From: Aureimonas frigidaquae
GTDB lineage: Bacteria > Pseudomonadota > Alphaproteobacteria > Rhizobiales > Rhizobiaceae
Direction: 5' to 3'
Assembly (NCBI RefSeq): GCF_001463905.1
Contig: NZ_BBWR01000012.1
Coordinates: forward strand, 62,001 to 126,000
Length of the DNA stretch: 64,000 nucleotides
Shown here: positions 27,529-35,189 of the stretch, one piece after another
Position numbering within the stretch: the first letter of the stretch is position 1
Layout of the letters: the number at the start of each line of letters is the position of its first letter
Program-made: the position numbers and the translations under genes
The notes under the pieces: generated by a model
What the model was told of the DNA's origin: nothing
The model's database searches: none
The model's input: only the letters and a program-made list of their open reading frames with translations

Positions 27529-28206
27529 CTATTGCAAGATGCCGCCGCCATCCTCTCCGGAGCCGCGCGCCAGCGCGATCTCGGTGATGGCGATGAGTGT
27601 TTCGGCGCGCGTGCGCAGATCCGGCGCTTCGAGCAGCGCCTGCTTTTCCGCCGGGCCATAGGGCGACATCATGGAGAGGGCGTTGACGAGCGTCTCGTTG
27701 GAGGCGCGGGTGACGCTTTCCCAGTCCGCTTCGAGCTGGTTGGCGTCGAGATAGTCGCGGAAGGAGCGGAGCAGCCCTTCGCGGTTCACCTCGTCCGCGC
27801 CGGCCGTCAGGTCCAGATCGGCCGCGAAGGCCGCGACATCGCAGATGCGATAGGGCTTGCTGGTGCGCCGTTCGTCCACGACCCGGAAGCGGCAGATCCC
27901 CTGCAGGGTGACGAGGTAGCGCCCGTCGCCGGTTTCGGTCAGGCTGGTGATGCGCCCGAGGCAGCCGATGGCCGACAATTCACTGTTACCATCGGGATCG
28001 CGGCCGCCATCCAGCCGGGGCTGGATCATGCCGATCACACGGGTGCCGGCCATGACATCGTCGATCATGGCCAGATAGCGCGGCTCGAAGATGTTCAGCG
28101 GCATCTGCCCGCCGGGCAGCAGCAATGCGCCTTCCAGCGGAAACACGGGAACCGTCTCCGGCACCATGTCCGCCGTCGCATAGTTCACATTGCCCGCCTG
28201 TCCCAA
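27529..28206 (-). CDS. Lon N-terminal substrate-binding domain protein
   Basis: A 225-aa stand-alone LON-substrate-binding domain. [31 protein letters not shown] and [17 protein letters not shown] are the family signature. It has no AAA or protease domain, so it is an adaptor-like protein of unknown function. The TTG at 28206 preserves the short conserved N-terminal segment (GNVNYA) and has AGGGCGAGG before it; ATG 28167 is the alternative. It lies in a same-strand run with the thioredoxin, Trm112-like and editing-protein genes. Confidence 0.85.
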   Translation of the reverse strand: MGQAGNVNYATADMVPETVPVFPLEGALLLPGGQMPLNIFEPRYLAMIDDVMAGTRVIGMIQPRLDGGRDPDGNSELSAIGCLGRITSLTETGDGRYLVTLQGICRFRVVDERRTSKPYRICDVAAFAADLDLTAGADEVNREGLLRSFRDYLDANQLEADWESVTRASNETLVNALSMMSPYGPAEKQALLEAPDLRTRAETLIAITEIALARGSGEDGGGILQ

Positions 28207-28277
28207 GACCTCGCCCTCTGCTGCATGTCACGCCGCCTGGCGGCCCGGCCTTTCATATGGCGCAAGCCACCTGCCGC

Positions 28278-29234
28278 TCAAGAGAAGAGAAGGGAGGAAA
28301 GCCTGCGCCGCGCTTCCCGCGTGGCCGGGTCCTTGGCGCCCCACACGTCGAAGAATTCCAGGAGTTTACGCCGTGCGCCGTCATCGTCGAAGCTGCGGTC
28401 GCGGCGGATGAGCTCCAGAAGGTGGCCGGCCGCGGTGGTGCGGTCGCCCTTGGCATTGGCGATCAGCGCAAGATCGAAGCGCGCCTGATGGTCGTCCGCA
28501 TTGCCTTCGATACGGGCCTGGAGCGCCGCCTCGTCGCCGAGGCCGGCGATCTCCTCAGCCAACTTCAGCCGGGTCCGGACGGTGGCGAAGGCCGCATCCT
28601 CCTGCTGTTCGGGCGTGAACTCCGCCAGGACCGCACGCGCATGGTCCAGATCGTCGGCGGCCAGGTAGCATTCGGCAAGGCCCGCCGCCGCCTTCAGATT
28701 CTCCGGCTCATGCTGCAGGACGGCGCCGAAAAGCTGCGCCGCGTTGGCGGCATCGCCCGCCGCGAGCAACTCGCCGGCCTGCGCGAGGGCATCGGCCACC
28801 GGATCGGCGGGTGCGCCGCCCAGGCGATCGATGAAGGCCTTGATTTCGCTTTCGGGAAGCGCGCCCATGAAACCGTCGACCGGCTGGCCGTTGACGAAGG
28901 CGAAGACGGCCGGGATGGACTGCACGCCAAGCTGGCCGGCAATGGCCGGATGCTCGTCGATGTTCATCTTGACGAGCTTGACCCGGCCGCCGGCCGCCGT
29001 CACGACCCGCTCCAGGATCGGCGTCAGCTGCTTGCAGGGCCCGCACCAGGGCGCCCAGAAATCGACCAGGACCGGCTGATTGCGTGATTCCCGCACCACA
29101 TCGGCCGAGAAGTTCGCGGTGGTCGTATCCTTGATCAGCGCGCCGCCCCCGCCGCCAGCCGGAGCCGGCACGGCGGCGGGCTGCGTCGTTTGGGCGCCGT
29201 AGCCGAAGGTGCCACCATAGGGATTGTTGCTCAT
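28278..29234 (-). CDS. CnoX/YbbN-type thioredoxin with C-terminal TPR domain
   Basis: A 318-aa co-chaperone-like thioredoxin. A Gly/Pro-rich N-terminal tail (1-35) leads into a thioredoxin domain with active site WCGPC (Cys64 and Cys67), so, unlike the E. coli CnoX site, it retains both cysteines. The C-terminal half is alpha-helical with degenerate TPR repeats (ALAQAGELLAAGDAANAAQL and similar). Known relatives hold oxidatively damaged proteins for GroEL and DnaK. The start overlaps the stop of the upstream editing gene by 3 bases. Confidence 0.9.
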   Translation of the reverse strand: MSNNPYGGTFGYGAQTTQPAAVPAPAGGGGGALIKDTTTANFSADVVRESRNQPVLVDFWAPWCGPCKQLTPILERVVTAAGGRVKLVKMNIDEHPAIAGQLGVQSIPAVFAFVNGQPVDGFMGALPESEIKAFIDRLGGAPADPVADALAQAGELLAAGDAANAAQLFGAVLQHEPENLKAAAGLAECYLAADDLDHARAVLAEFTPEQQEDAAFATVRTRLKLAEEIAGLGDEAALQARIEGNADDHQARFDLALIANAKGDRTTAAGHLLELIRRDRSFDDDGARRKLLEFFDVWGAKDPATREARRRLSSLLFS

Positions 29235-29809
29235 CGGACTGCCCCTTCTTCCGTTTGCTGTTCGCCTGTCGCGGTCAGATCCACCACCGTCACGGCATGG
29301 CCCGTCGCCTCGAAGAACCGCATGAGGTCGACCCGGGAGATGCTGGTCGTTGCGGCATTCGTCAAGGGATGGGCGTTGATGATGTCGTGACGCAGCAGCC
29401 GTTCGTCCAGGATCAGGCTCACCGCACCCTCATGATCGTTCATCAGGCCGAAGGCGGTGACCGCCCCCGGAAAGACGCCGAGAAGCGCCTGCATGCGCGC
29501 CGCATCGCCGAAGGACAGCCGCCCCTGCGCACCGATCCTGCGGTGCAGGCCTTTCAGGTCGACATCCGTATCCTGCTCGGCGACGACCAGGAAGATGCGG
29601 CCCTTCTTGTCCTTCAGAAAGAGATTCTTGGTATGGCCGCCCGCCAGCCGCGAAATCAGATCGGCGCTGGCATCCACGGTGAAGACCGGCGCGTGCCAGG
29701 TCGTCGTTGCGGCGATGCCGCGTTCGGCCAGGTAGGCGAAGAGCGGCTCGGCGCGCGCCCGGTCGAGGCTTGATTCGTCACTTTGCGCTTCAGAATTCCC
29801 CTGGCCCAC
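29231..29809 (-). CDS. ProXp-ala / YbaK-family aminoacyl-tRNA deacylase
   Basis: A 192-aa trans-editing protein that removes alanine mis-attached to tRNA-Pro. The INS/YbaK domain is visible as GGHTKNLFLKDKKGRIFLV with the essential lysine region, then GVFPGAVTAFGLMND and LLRHDIINAHPLTN. No methionine fits; the GTG at 29809 is preceded by AAGGGGCGAATC and yields a suitable N-terminus. It is the first gene of the run with the thioredoxin, Lon-domain and Trm112-like genes. Its promoter lies in the 206 bases before tRNA-Gly, where I see nothing more specific. Confidence 0.85.
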   Translation of the reverse strand: MGQGNSEAQSDESSLDRARAEPLFAYLAERGIAATTTWHAPVFTVDASADLISRLAGGHTKNLFLKDKKGRIFLVVAEQDTDVDLKGLHRRIGAQGRLSFGDAARMQALLGVFPGAVTAFGLMNDHEGAVSLILDERLLRHDIINAHPLTNAATTSISRVDLMRFFEATGHAVTVVDLTATGEQQTEEGAVR

Positions 29810-30015
29810 GATTCGCCCCTTCTCGCGCCGCGCCCTGCGCACGCCCGTGCCGGCCGGTTTACTCCCTGCCAGCCCGGGACGAAAGGGCCCCGCGCCCCGC
29901 CGAAGAGCGCCGATAGCCGTTTTTCGAGCCCGGAAAATTTCCCTGTTGCATTCCGGAAAGGCTTCGGCCATATAGCGCCCATCCGAAGCGCGACACCGCG
30001 CTGACGGAGGAGCGG

Positions 30016-30090
30016 GCGGGTGTAGCTCAGGGGTAGAGCACAACCTTGCCAAGGTTGGGGTCGAGGGTTCGAATCCCTTCGCCCGCTCCA
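30016..30090 (+). tRNA. tRNA-Gly (GCC)
   Basis: 75 bases including an encoded CCA. The acceptor arms GCGGGTG and CGCCCGC pair with one G-U. The D arm is GCTCAGGGGTAGAGC, the anticodon stem-loop is CAACC-TTGCCAA-GGTTG with anticodon GCC, and the T arm is GAGGG-TTCGAAT-CCCTT. An accessory segment begins right after it. Confidence 0.97.
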
Positions 30091-30114
30091 GTTTCTTCCT
30101 TGTACAGCCCGAAA

Positions 30115-30150
30115 ACATGGGTAACAGATCGTACCTGAGACATGGGTGAC
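30115..30150 (+). repeat. Imperfect direct repeat, IS-end-like
   Basis: ACATGGGTAAC and ACATGGGTGAC lie 25 bases apart and differ at one base. The arrangement resembles terminal repeats of some alphaproteobacterial insertion sequences. No partner end is visible within the next 2 kb. Confidence 0.45.
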
Positions 30151-30193
30151 AAACGCGTGCTGAGCGGGTTGTCGATGGTTCGCAGCTTCCTCT

Positions 30194-30310
30194 GATCCAA
30201 ATCGATGTATTCTGGTGCGGTCGGGCGCGCGCTGGTGCGCAGTGCCAGAGCGCTGTGACCACCGGAAGACGCTGCATTACCGCTTCAATCGTTGGTACCA
30301 TGGTTGGTAG
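30194..30310 (+). pseudogene. IS5-family transposase fragment
   Basis: Reading frame 30194-30310 encodes RSGARWCAVPERC followed by RKTLHYRFNRWYHGW and a stop. This is the recognisable N-terminal core of IS5-family transposases (usually LRSGxxWRDLPERYGPxxTxYxRFxRW). Only about 38 codons survive. There is no start, no DDE catalytic domain and no C-terminus, so it is a dead remnant. Confidence 0.6.
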
Positions 30311-30334
30311 GCAGGCGCGCACTGGCTTCCGGGT

Positions 30335-30394
30335 TTGATGACATGTGACAAATCCTCTGATAAACTCGCAACGTCTTTGAGGGTTTGTCACATG
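30335..30394 (+). promoter_or_regulatory. abiE promoter with AbiEi-type inverted-repeat operator
   Basis: A 15-base arm CATGTGACAAATCCT (30342-30356) is repeated in inverted form as AGGGTTTGTCACATG (30380-30394), 14 of 15 matching. The left arm lies between a -35-like TTGATG (30335-30340) and a -10-like GATAAA (30359-30364). The right arm covers the ribosome site and the ATG of the antitoxin gene. Characterised AbiEi antitoxins repress their own promoter by binding inverted repeats, so this is very likely the operator. Confidence 0.75.
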
Positions 30395-31012
30395 CCCCGC
30401 GCTTCGAATTCGCAAGGGATTCAACTTAGAAACCTGCTAGATAGCCGTAGCCTGGTGCGCGCGCAGGAACTGCGTGACGCTGGGATCAGCCCCCAGACGA
30501 TCGCCCGCGCCGTCGAAGCCGGGGACATCGAACGAATTTCGCGTGGGGTCTACCAGAAGCGCGGATCCGAGATTGCGGAAAATCAAAGCCTCGCCGAGGC
30601 TGCAATACGCGTCCCCAAAGGTGTGATCGCTCTGGTGTCGGCGCTCGCCTTTCATGGCCTCACCGATCAGATGCCACGCCGCATCTGGATGGCCATAGGC
30701 ACCAGCGACTGGGCACCGGTGCAGTCCTACCCCCCACTGCGCATTGTACGATTCACCGAGCGTTATCTGCGTCAGGGTGTCGAAAGCCATGCAATCGCTG
30801 GCCGTGAAGTCCCAATCTATTCCGTCCCCAAGACTCTTGCTGACCTATTTCGCAACCCCAGGCTAGTAGATCGATCGGTCGCTGTAGAGGGTCTCCGCGC
30901 TGCCCTCGAACAACGCAAGGCCACCCCTGGCGCCATTGCGCAGGGCGCCAAAGCCAACGGCGCATGGAAGATCATGCAACCCTACCTCGAAGCGCTCACC
31001 TCCAATGGATAA
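30392..31012 (+). CDS. abiEi: Type IV antitoxin AbiEi / autorepressor
   Basis: A 206-aa protein with an N-terminal winged helix (LLDSRSLVRAQELRDAGISP, then ARAVEAGDIERISRGVYQ) and the AbiEi C-terminal region (VPIYSVPKTLADLFRNP). AbiEi proteins neutralise the AbiEii toxin without binding it stably and repress the operon. ATG 30392, with GAGGG in front, is preferred over an upstream ATG at 30335 because it begins just at the operator arm. Codon and base usage look less GC-rich than the neighbouring core genes, which fits acquisition by transfer. The last 8 bases overlap the toxin gene. Confidence 0.88.
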   Translation: MPRASNSQGIQLRNLLDSRSLVRAQELRDAGISPQTIARAVEAGDIERISRGVYQKRGSEIAENQSLAEAAIRVPKGVIALVSALAFHGLTDQMPRRIWMAIGTSDWAPVQSYPPLRIVRFTERYLRQGVESHAIAGREVPIYSVPKTLADLFRNPRLVDRSVAVEGLRAALEQRKATPGAIAQGAKANGAWKIMQPYLEALTSNG

Positions 31013-31949
31013 AGCCCCGGCCAATATAGCCAAGTCCGTCAAGGACCGGCTCCTCAGCATCGCTCGTCGGGACGGCCGGGTGTTCGATGTCGTGCTGGTG
31101 CGGTTCGCGCTGGAACGCCTGCTCTACCGGTTGTCGATCTCCACGCATCGCGACCGTTTCGTCCTGAAGGGCGGTATGCTGGTCACGATCTGGGTCGGGA
31201 ATGATCATCGCGTGACCCGCGATGCGGACTTCTTGGGTCAAGGTGATCCTGACGCCGAACGCTTGGTCGAAGACTTCCAGGAGATCATGGCGATCAAGTG
31301 TGACGACGGCCTCGTCTTCGACGTTGAAGCCCTGGCTGCGGCACCTATCCGCGAAGAAATGGAATATGGCGGCACCCGCCTCAAGACCGCGGCCTATCTT
31401 GAAAAGACGCGCATCCCTGTGACAATCGACATTGGCTATGGCGACGCCATGGCCGACGCGTCCCACCATCTCGACTATCCGACCCTGCTCGACCTTCCTG
31501 CGCCCAACGTGCGCGCCTATCCACCCGCTACGGTGATCGCCGAGAAGTTCCAGGCAATGGTCGCGCTCGGTGTCCTGAACGGTCGAATGAAAGACTACTA
31601 CGATCTTTGGGCCATCCCGCGCGCACTCCATATTGGCGCAGACGATCTGGACGCGGCCATCACGGCAACGTTCGCGCGTCGACAAACAGCGATCCCGATA
31701 GAAAGGCCGCCCGGGCTTTCGCCTAAGATGGCCAATGATGTTGTCAAACAGCGCCAATGGCGCGCCTACGCCGCATCGATCGAACTTGAGAACGTATCGC
31801 TCGAATCGATCACTGAGAAGATTTGGGAACTAGTCGGTCCGTCATGCGCCCGGATCTTAAGCTCAAACCGGCGCGGCTTGACCTTCGCTGACAGCGAACG
31901 GCCAATATCCAATGGCACGGTTGGTGCGGGTAGGAGCTGTTCTGATTAG
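31005..31949 (+). CDS. abiEii: Type IV toxin AbiEii (nucleotidyltransferase-like)
   Basis: A 314-aa DUF1814 nucleotidyltransferase. Motif I is visible as FVLKGGMLV with RVTRDADFLG, motif II is in TIDIGYGDA, and motifs III/IV are in VIAEKFQAMV and GRMKDYYDLW. AbiEii proteins are GTP-binding toxins that arrest growth, giving phage abortive infection or element maintenance. ATG 31005 overlaps the antitoxin stop, typical of coupled toxin-antitoxin genes; an earlier in-frame ATG at 30936 lies inside the antitoxin. All catalytic motifs seem intact, so the toxin is probably active. Confidence 0.88.
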   Translation: MDKAPANIAKSVKDRLLSIARRDGRVFDVVLVRFALERLLYRLSISTHRDRFVLKGGMLVTIWVGNDHRVTRDADFLGQGDPDAERLVEDFQEIMAIKCDDGLVFDVEALAAAPIREEMEYGGTRLKTAAYLEKTRIPVTIDIGYGDAMADASHHLDYPTLLDLPAPNVRAYPPATVIAEKFQAMVALGVLNGRMKDYYDLWAIPRALHIGADDLDAAITATFARRQTAIPIERPPGLSPKMANDVVKQRQWRAYAASIELENVSLESITEKIWELVGPSCARILSSNRRGLTFADSERPISNGTVGAGRSCSD

Positions 31950-32081
31950 GGCAGCTGAGCAACCTTTTTCGCGCCTGCCCTGCATCCGGGCACGCATCCC
32001 TATTCCTCCTTCGATCGTTGTGTCTGTCCCTACAGGCTGTCGCCCCGGCATGGGGTGCTAAAGATAAAGGACGAGCGGACC

Positions 32082-32447
32082 ATGATCGAGGACGAGGACG
32101 AGCCGCGCATTCGCGCCAAGGCGTACGAGTTGTGGGAAAGCGAAGGCCGGCCCGAAGGGCGGGCGGAGCGGCATTGGGAGGAGGCGCGTGAAATCGTTGC
32201 CTTGAAGGACAGTTTCTCGTCCACGCTGCAGCCGCTGGAGGAAACGACGGACGATCCGGTGGAACCGAGCATCGCCTTTGAAAACCAGGGTGAGTTTCCG
32301 GAAATGACTGATCTCGGCGAAGGCGCCCGCGGTCCGAGCTGGGAGAATGCCGAGGCCCTCGCCGACGCCGAGACGCCGGGGAATACGCCGCCAGTCGCGG
32401 CCGCATCAGGCAAGACCGGCAAGCCACGCGGCGAAACGAAGCGTTGA
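32082..32447 (+). CDS. DUF2934 domain protein
   Basis: A 121-aa, strongly acidic protein. The N-terminal RIRAKAYELWESEGRPEGRA followed by ERHWEEA is the DUF2934 signature, a short helical motif common in rhizobial proteins often linked to stress conditions. The remainder (about 50-121) is low-complexity and rich in Glu, Pro, Ala and Thr, with a basic end. The ATG at 32082 has AAAGGACGAG before it. It lies 11 bases before the next small gene, so they are probably co-transcribed. The function is unknown. Confidence 0.78.
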   Translation: MIEDEDEPRIRAKAYELWESEGRPEGRAERHWEEAREIVALKDSFSSTLQPLEETTDDPVEPSIAFENQGEFPEMTDLGEGARGPSWENAEALADAETPGNTPPVAAASGKTGKPRGETKR

Positions 32448-32458
32448 AGGGACAGACA

Positions 32459-32788
32459 ATGGCACGGGAATTTCAGGAACAGCGCGATCCGCAAGGTTCG
32501 GATCATGGATATGCCAACGAAGCCGAACTCAGCCCCGCCGATCAGGCGCTTCTGGAAAGCGCGGCCGGCGAACTGGCGCGGGATCGCGCCGACAGCACCG
32601 CCGGCTCGCTCGACGATGACGACGCCCTCTACGTGGATATAGGCACCGAGCCGGCCAGCGCCGCTACGGCTGCGCAGGATCCCGCCGGATCCGACGAGAA
32701 TGCCGAAGGCCTGGACGAGACGGAGGAAGCGGTTCGCAGCCAGGCGGAGGACCGGGCGCTCGGGGACGATCAGGACTTCATCGCCTGA
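32459..32788 (+). CDS. Small acidic hypothetical protein
   Basis: A 109-aa hydrophilic protein, very rich in Asp, Glu and Ala, that I do not recognise. It has no signal peptide, membrane span, cysteine or known motif, and looks disordered (LDDDDALYVD, DETEEAV). AAGGGAC precedes the ATG. It follows the DUF2934 gene closely, and the two share acidic composition, so they may act together. Coding is supported by the ribosome site, tight spacing and consistent third-position GC. The copper promoter begins 28 bases after its stop. Confidence 0.65.
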   Translation: MAREFQEQRDPQGSDHGYANEAELSPADQALLESAAGELARDRADSTAGSLDDDDALYVDIGTEPASAATAAQDPAGSDENAEGLDETEEAVRSQAEDRALGDDQDFIA

Positions 32789-32815
32789 CAGGCGTGCAGG
32801 CTGGCTTCTTTCCCC

Positions 32816-32846
32816 TTGACCTTCCCATCATGGGAAGCCCCACATA
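32816..32846 (+). promoter_or_regulatory. CueR-type promoter/operator for copA
   Basis: A -35 hexamer TTGACC (32816-32821) is followed by the dyad CTTCCCATCATGGGAAG (32821-32837) and a weak -10-like CACATA (32841-32846) at a 19-base spacing. A long spacer filled by a dyad is the hallmark of MerR/CueR-activated promoters. The gene for a CueR-like regulator lies at the end of the operon. Confidence 0.82.
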
Positions 32847-32865
32847 GGGCAGGACCCTATGTGGG
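32839..32865. promoter_or_regulatory. Perfect 11-bp dyad in the copA leader
   Basis: CCCACATAGGG (32839-32849) and CCCTATGTGGG (32855-32865) are perfect complements around CAGGA. It overlaps the -10 region and presumed transcription start. It could be a second operator, or an RNA hairpin holding a Shine-Dalgarno-like AGGA in its loop. Confidence 0.7.
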
Positions 32866-32885
32866 AAATCTTAAGGTCTGAAGCC

Positions 32886-35189
32886 ATGAATGCCCCCCAT
32901 GCCATCGATAGCCGCCACGCGCATGCCGTTACCCTTCCCATCGGAGGGCTGAATTGCGCATCCTGCGTCGGGCGGGTGGAGCGCGCCTTGAAGGCCGTGC
33001 CAGGCGTTACCGCCGTCGGCGTCAATCTCGCAACCGGCCAGGCGACGGTGGAAGGAAGCGCACAGCCCCTCCAGCTGGTCGAAGCGGTGACGGCCGCAGG
33101 CTACTCGGCGTCGCTGCCCGCGCCAGACGATGCTCCGACCACAAACGACGAAGACGCGGCGCAGGAGCTTGCGCAGCTGCGCCGCGATCTGGTCCTGGCC
33201 GCGGGGCTCACCCTGCCCGTCTTCCTTCTGGAGATGGGGTCGCATCTGGTGCCTGGGGTGCATCACCTCGTGGCGACGAGCCTCGGCACCTGGCAGAGCT
33301 GGGTCTTGCAGGCCGTCCTCACAAGCATCGTCATCTTCGTCCCCGGCCGGCGCTTCCTTGCCCACGGCATACCCGCGCTCCTGCGCGGCGCGCCGGACAT
33401 GAACGCCCTGGTCGCCGTCGGCACGCTGGCAGCCTGGAGCTACTCGCTCATCGCCACTTTCGCGCCGGCGCTGCTTCCCGACGCGGCCGTGCATGTCTGG
33501 TTCGAGGCGGCGGCCGTCATCGTGACCCTGATCCTGGCTGGGCGGCTTATGGAGGCACGCGCGCGCGGCAGGGCCTCGGACGCCATCCGGCGCCTCGTCC
33601 GGCTGCAACCCGCCACGGCGCATCGCCGCGAGGGCGATGCCGTCCAGGATGTCCCGCTGGCGCAAATCCGCCTGGGCGATGTCGTGGAAATCCGACCGGG
33701 CGAGCGCGTGCCGGTGGACGGGACGGTGGTGGCCGGCCGGTCCTATGTCGACGAATCCATGATCACCGGTGAGCCCGTCCCGGTGGCCAAGACGACCGGC
33801 GCCGCCGTCGTGGGCGGCACCGTCATGCGCGATGGCGCACTGGATGTGCGCACGACGGCGATCGGCAAGGATACGGTCCTTGCGCGTATCACGCGCATGG
33901 TGGCCGAGGCGCAGGGCGCCAAACTGCCCATTCAGGCCTTGGTGGACACGGTCACGCTGCGCTTCGTGCCGGCCGTCATGCTGGCGGCGGCAGTCACCTT
34001 CATCGCCTGGCTGGTTCTTGCACCGGCGCCGGCGCTCAGTCCGGCGCTCGCCGCTGCGGTCAGCGTTCTGATCGTCGCCTGCCCCTGCGCCATGGGCCTT
34101 GCAACGCCGACATCCGTGATGGTGGGCACCGGCCGCGCGGCCGAGCTCGGCATCCTGTTCCGCCGCGGCGACGCGCTCCAGGCCTTGAGCACATCTGCCG
34201 TCATCGCCTTCGACAAGACGGGGACGTTGACGCAAGGCCGGCCCGTCCTGACCGACCTCGACGTGGCGGACGGCTTCGATACGGCCTCCGTCCTGGCCGA
34301 CATCGCCGCCGTGGAGCAGCGCAGCGAGCATCCGGTGGGCCGGGCCTTCGTGGACGCGGCCGCGCGCGATGGATTGCCGCTTCCCCCGCTTGCGGATTTT
34401 GCCTCGATGACGGGGCTTGGCGTTCGCGGATCGGTGGATGGCCGGCGAGTCGAAGTCGGCGCAGATCGTTACATGGCGCAGCTCGGCTACGATCTGACGC
34501 CCTTCGCGCCGGCGGCCGACCGCCTTGCGCAGGACGGTCGCACGCCGCTCTACGCCGCCATTGACGGGCGGCTCGCGGCCATCGCCGCCGTGGCGGACCC
34601 GATCAAGCCGAATGCCCCTGCCGCCCTTGCCACCCTGCGCGGCATGGGGCTGAAGACGGTGATGATCACGGGCGACAATCGCCGCACGGCCGAGGCCATC
34701 GCCCGCCGCCTCGGCATCGACGATGTCGTCGCCGAGGTCATGCCGGAAGAGAAGGTCGCGGCCGTTCGGGACCTTATCAAACGCCACGGGCGCCTTGCCT
34801 TCGTGGGTGACGGGATCAACGATGCTCCGGCTTTGGCCGAAGCCGATATCGGAATCGCCATCGGCACGGGCACCGATATCGCCATCGATGCGGCGGATGT
34901 TGTCCTGATGTCGGGCGAGCTTGGCGGCATTGCGGATGCGGTGGCACTCTCACGCGCGACGATGGGCAACATACGCCAGAACCTGTTCTGGGCCTTCGCC
35001 TACAACACGGCGCTGATCCCCGTGGCGGCGGGTCTTCTCTACCCGGCCTTCGGCGTGACCCTGTCGCCAGCTTTGGCGGCCGGCGCGATGGCTCTGTCCA
35101 GCGTCTTCGTCGTGGGAAATGCGCTGCGGCTGCGCCGGTTCACAGGGCCGCAGGGACAGTCGACACTCTTGCAGGGGGCAGAGCGATGA
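32886..35189 (+). CDS. copA: Copper-exporting P1B-type ATPase
   Basis: A 767-aa inner-membrane Cu(I) exporter. One N-terminal metal-binding domain has GLNCASC (Cys24 and Cys27). The core has the transmembrane CPC metal site (Cys399 and Cys401, in VACPCAMGLATP), phosphorylated Asp443 in DKTGTLT, the SEHPVG histidine motif of heavy-metal pumps, and GDGINDAPAL. Later spans include YNTALIPVAAGLLYP, typical of the CopA subgroup. ATG 32886 has TTAAGG before it; an in-frame ATG at 32859 sits inside the leader hairpin and is less likely. The last 4 bases overlap cueR, so pump and sensor are made together. Confidence 0.95.
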   Translation: MNAPHAIDSRHAHAVTLPIGGLNCASCVGRVERALKAVPGVTAVGVNLATGQATVEGSAQPLQLVEAVTAAGYSASLPAPDDAPTTNDEDAAQELAQLRRDLVLAAGLTLPVFLLEMGSHLVPGVHHLVATSLGTWQSWVLQAVLTSIVIFVPGRRFLAHGIPALLRGAPDMNALVAVGTLAAWSYSLIATFAPALLPDAAVHVWFEAAAVIVTLILAGRLMEARARGRASDAIRRLVRLQPATAHRREGDAVQDVPLAQIRLGDVVEIRPGERVPVDGTVVAGRSYVDESMITGEPVPVAKTTGAAVVGGTVMRDGALDVRTTAIGKDTVLARITRMVAEAQGAKLPIQALVDTVTLRFVPAVMLAAAVTFIAWLVLAPAPALSPALAAAVSVLIVACPCAMGLATPTSVMVGTGRAAELGILFRRGDALQALSTSAVIAFDKTGTLTQGRPVLTDLDVADGFDTASVLADIAAVEQRSEHPVGRAFVDAAARDGLPLPPLADFASMTGLGVRGSVDGRRVEVGADRYMAQLGYDLTPFAPAADRLAQDGRTPLYAAIDGRLAAIAAVADPIKPNAPAALATLRGMGLKTVMITGDNRRTAEAIARRLGIDDVVAEVMPEEKVAAVRDLIKRHGRLAFVGDGINDAPALAEADIGIAIGTGTDIAIDAADVVLMSGELGGIADAVALSRATMGNIRQNLFWAFAYNTALIPVAAGLLYPAFGVTLSPALAAGAMALSSVFVVGNALRLRRFTGPQGQSTLLQGAER

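Larger units (their letters stand above)
30091..30391. mobile_element. Insertion-sequence scar between tRNA-Gly and the AbiE pair
   Basis: This 301-base stretch holds no intact gene. It contains the repeated motif ACATGGGTAAC (30115-30125) and ACATGGGTGAC (30140-30150), of the kind seen at the ends of IS elements. A short IS5-family transposase fragment follows (30194-30310), then the abiE promoter. No target-site duplication or second copy of the tRNA 3' end was found downstream, so the borders of the insertion are uncertain. The family of the repeated end is a guess. Confidence 0.5.

Noticed and set aside
30016-32081. An integrated island with attL/attR at tRNA-Gly
   Set aside because: No repeat of the tRNA 3' end and no integrase gene were found downstream, so only an IS scar is claimed.
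32859-32885. An earlier copA start at 32859
   Set aside because: It lies inside the perfect dyad and adds residues not typical of CopA; the ATG at 32886 has TTAAGG before it.
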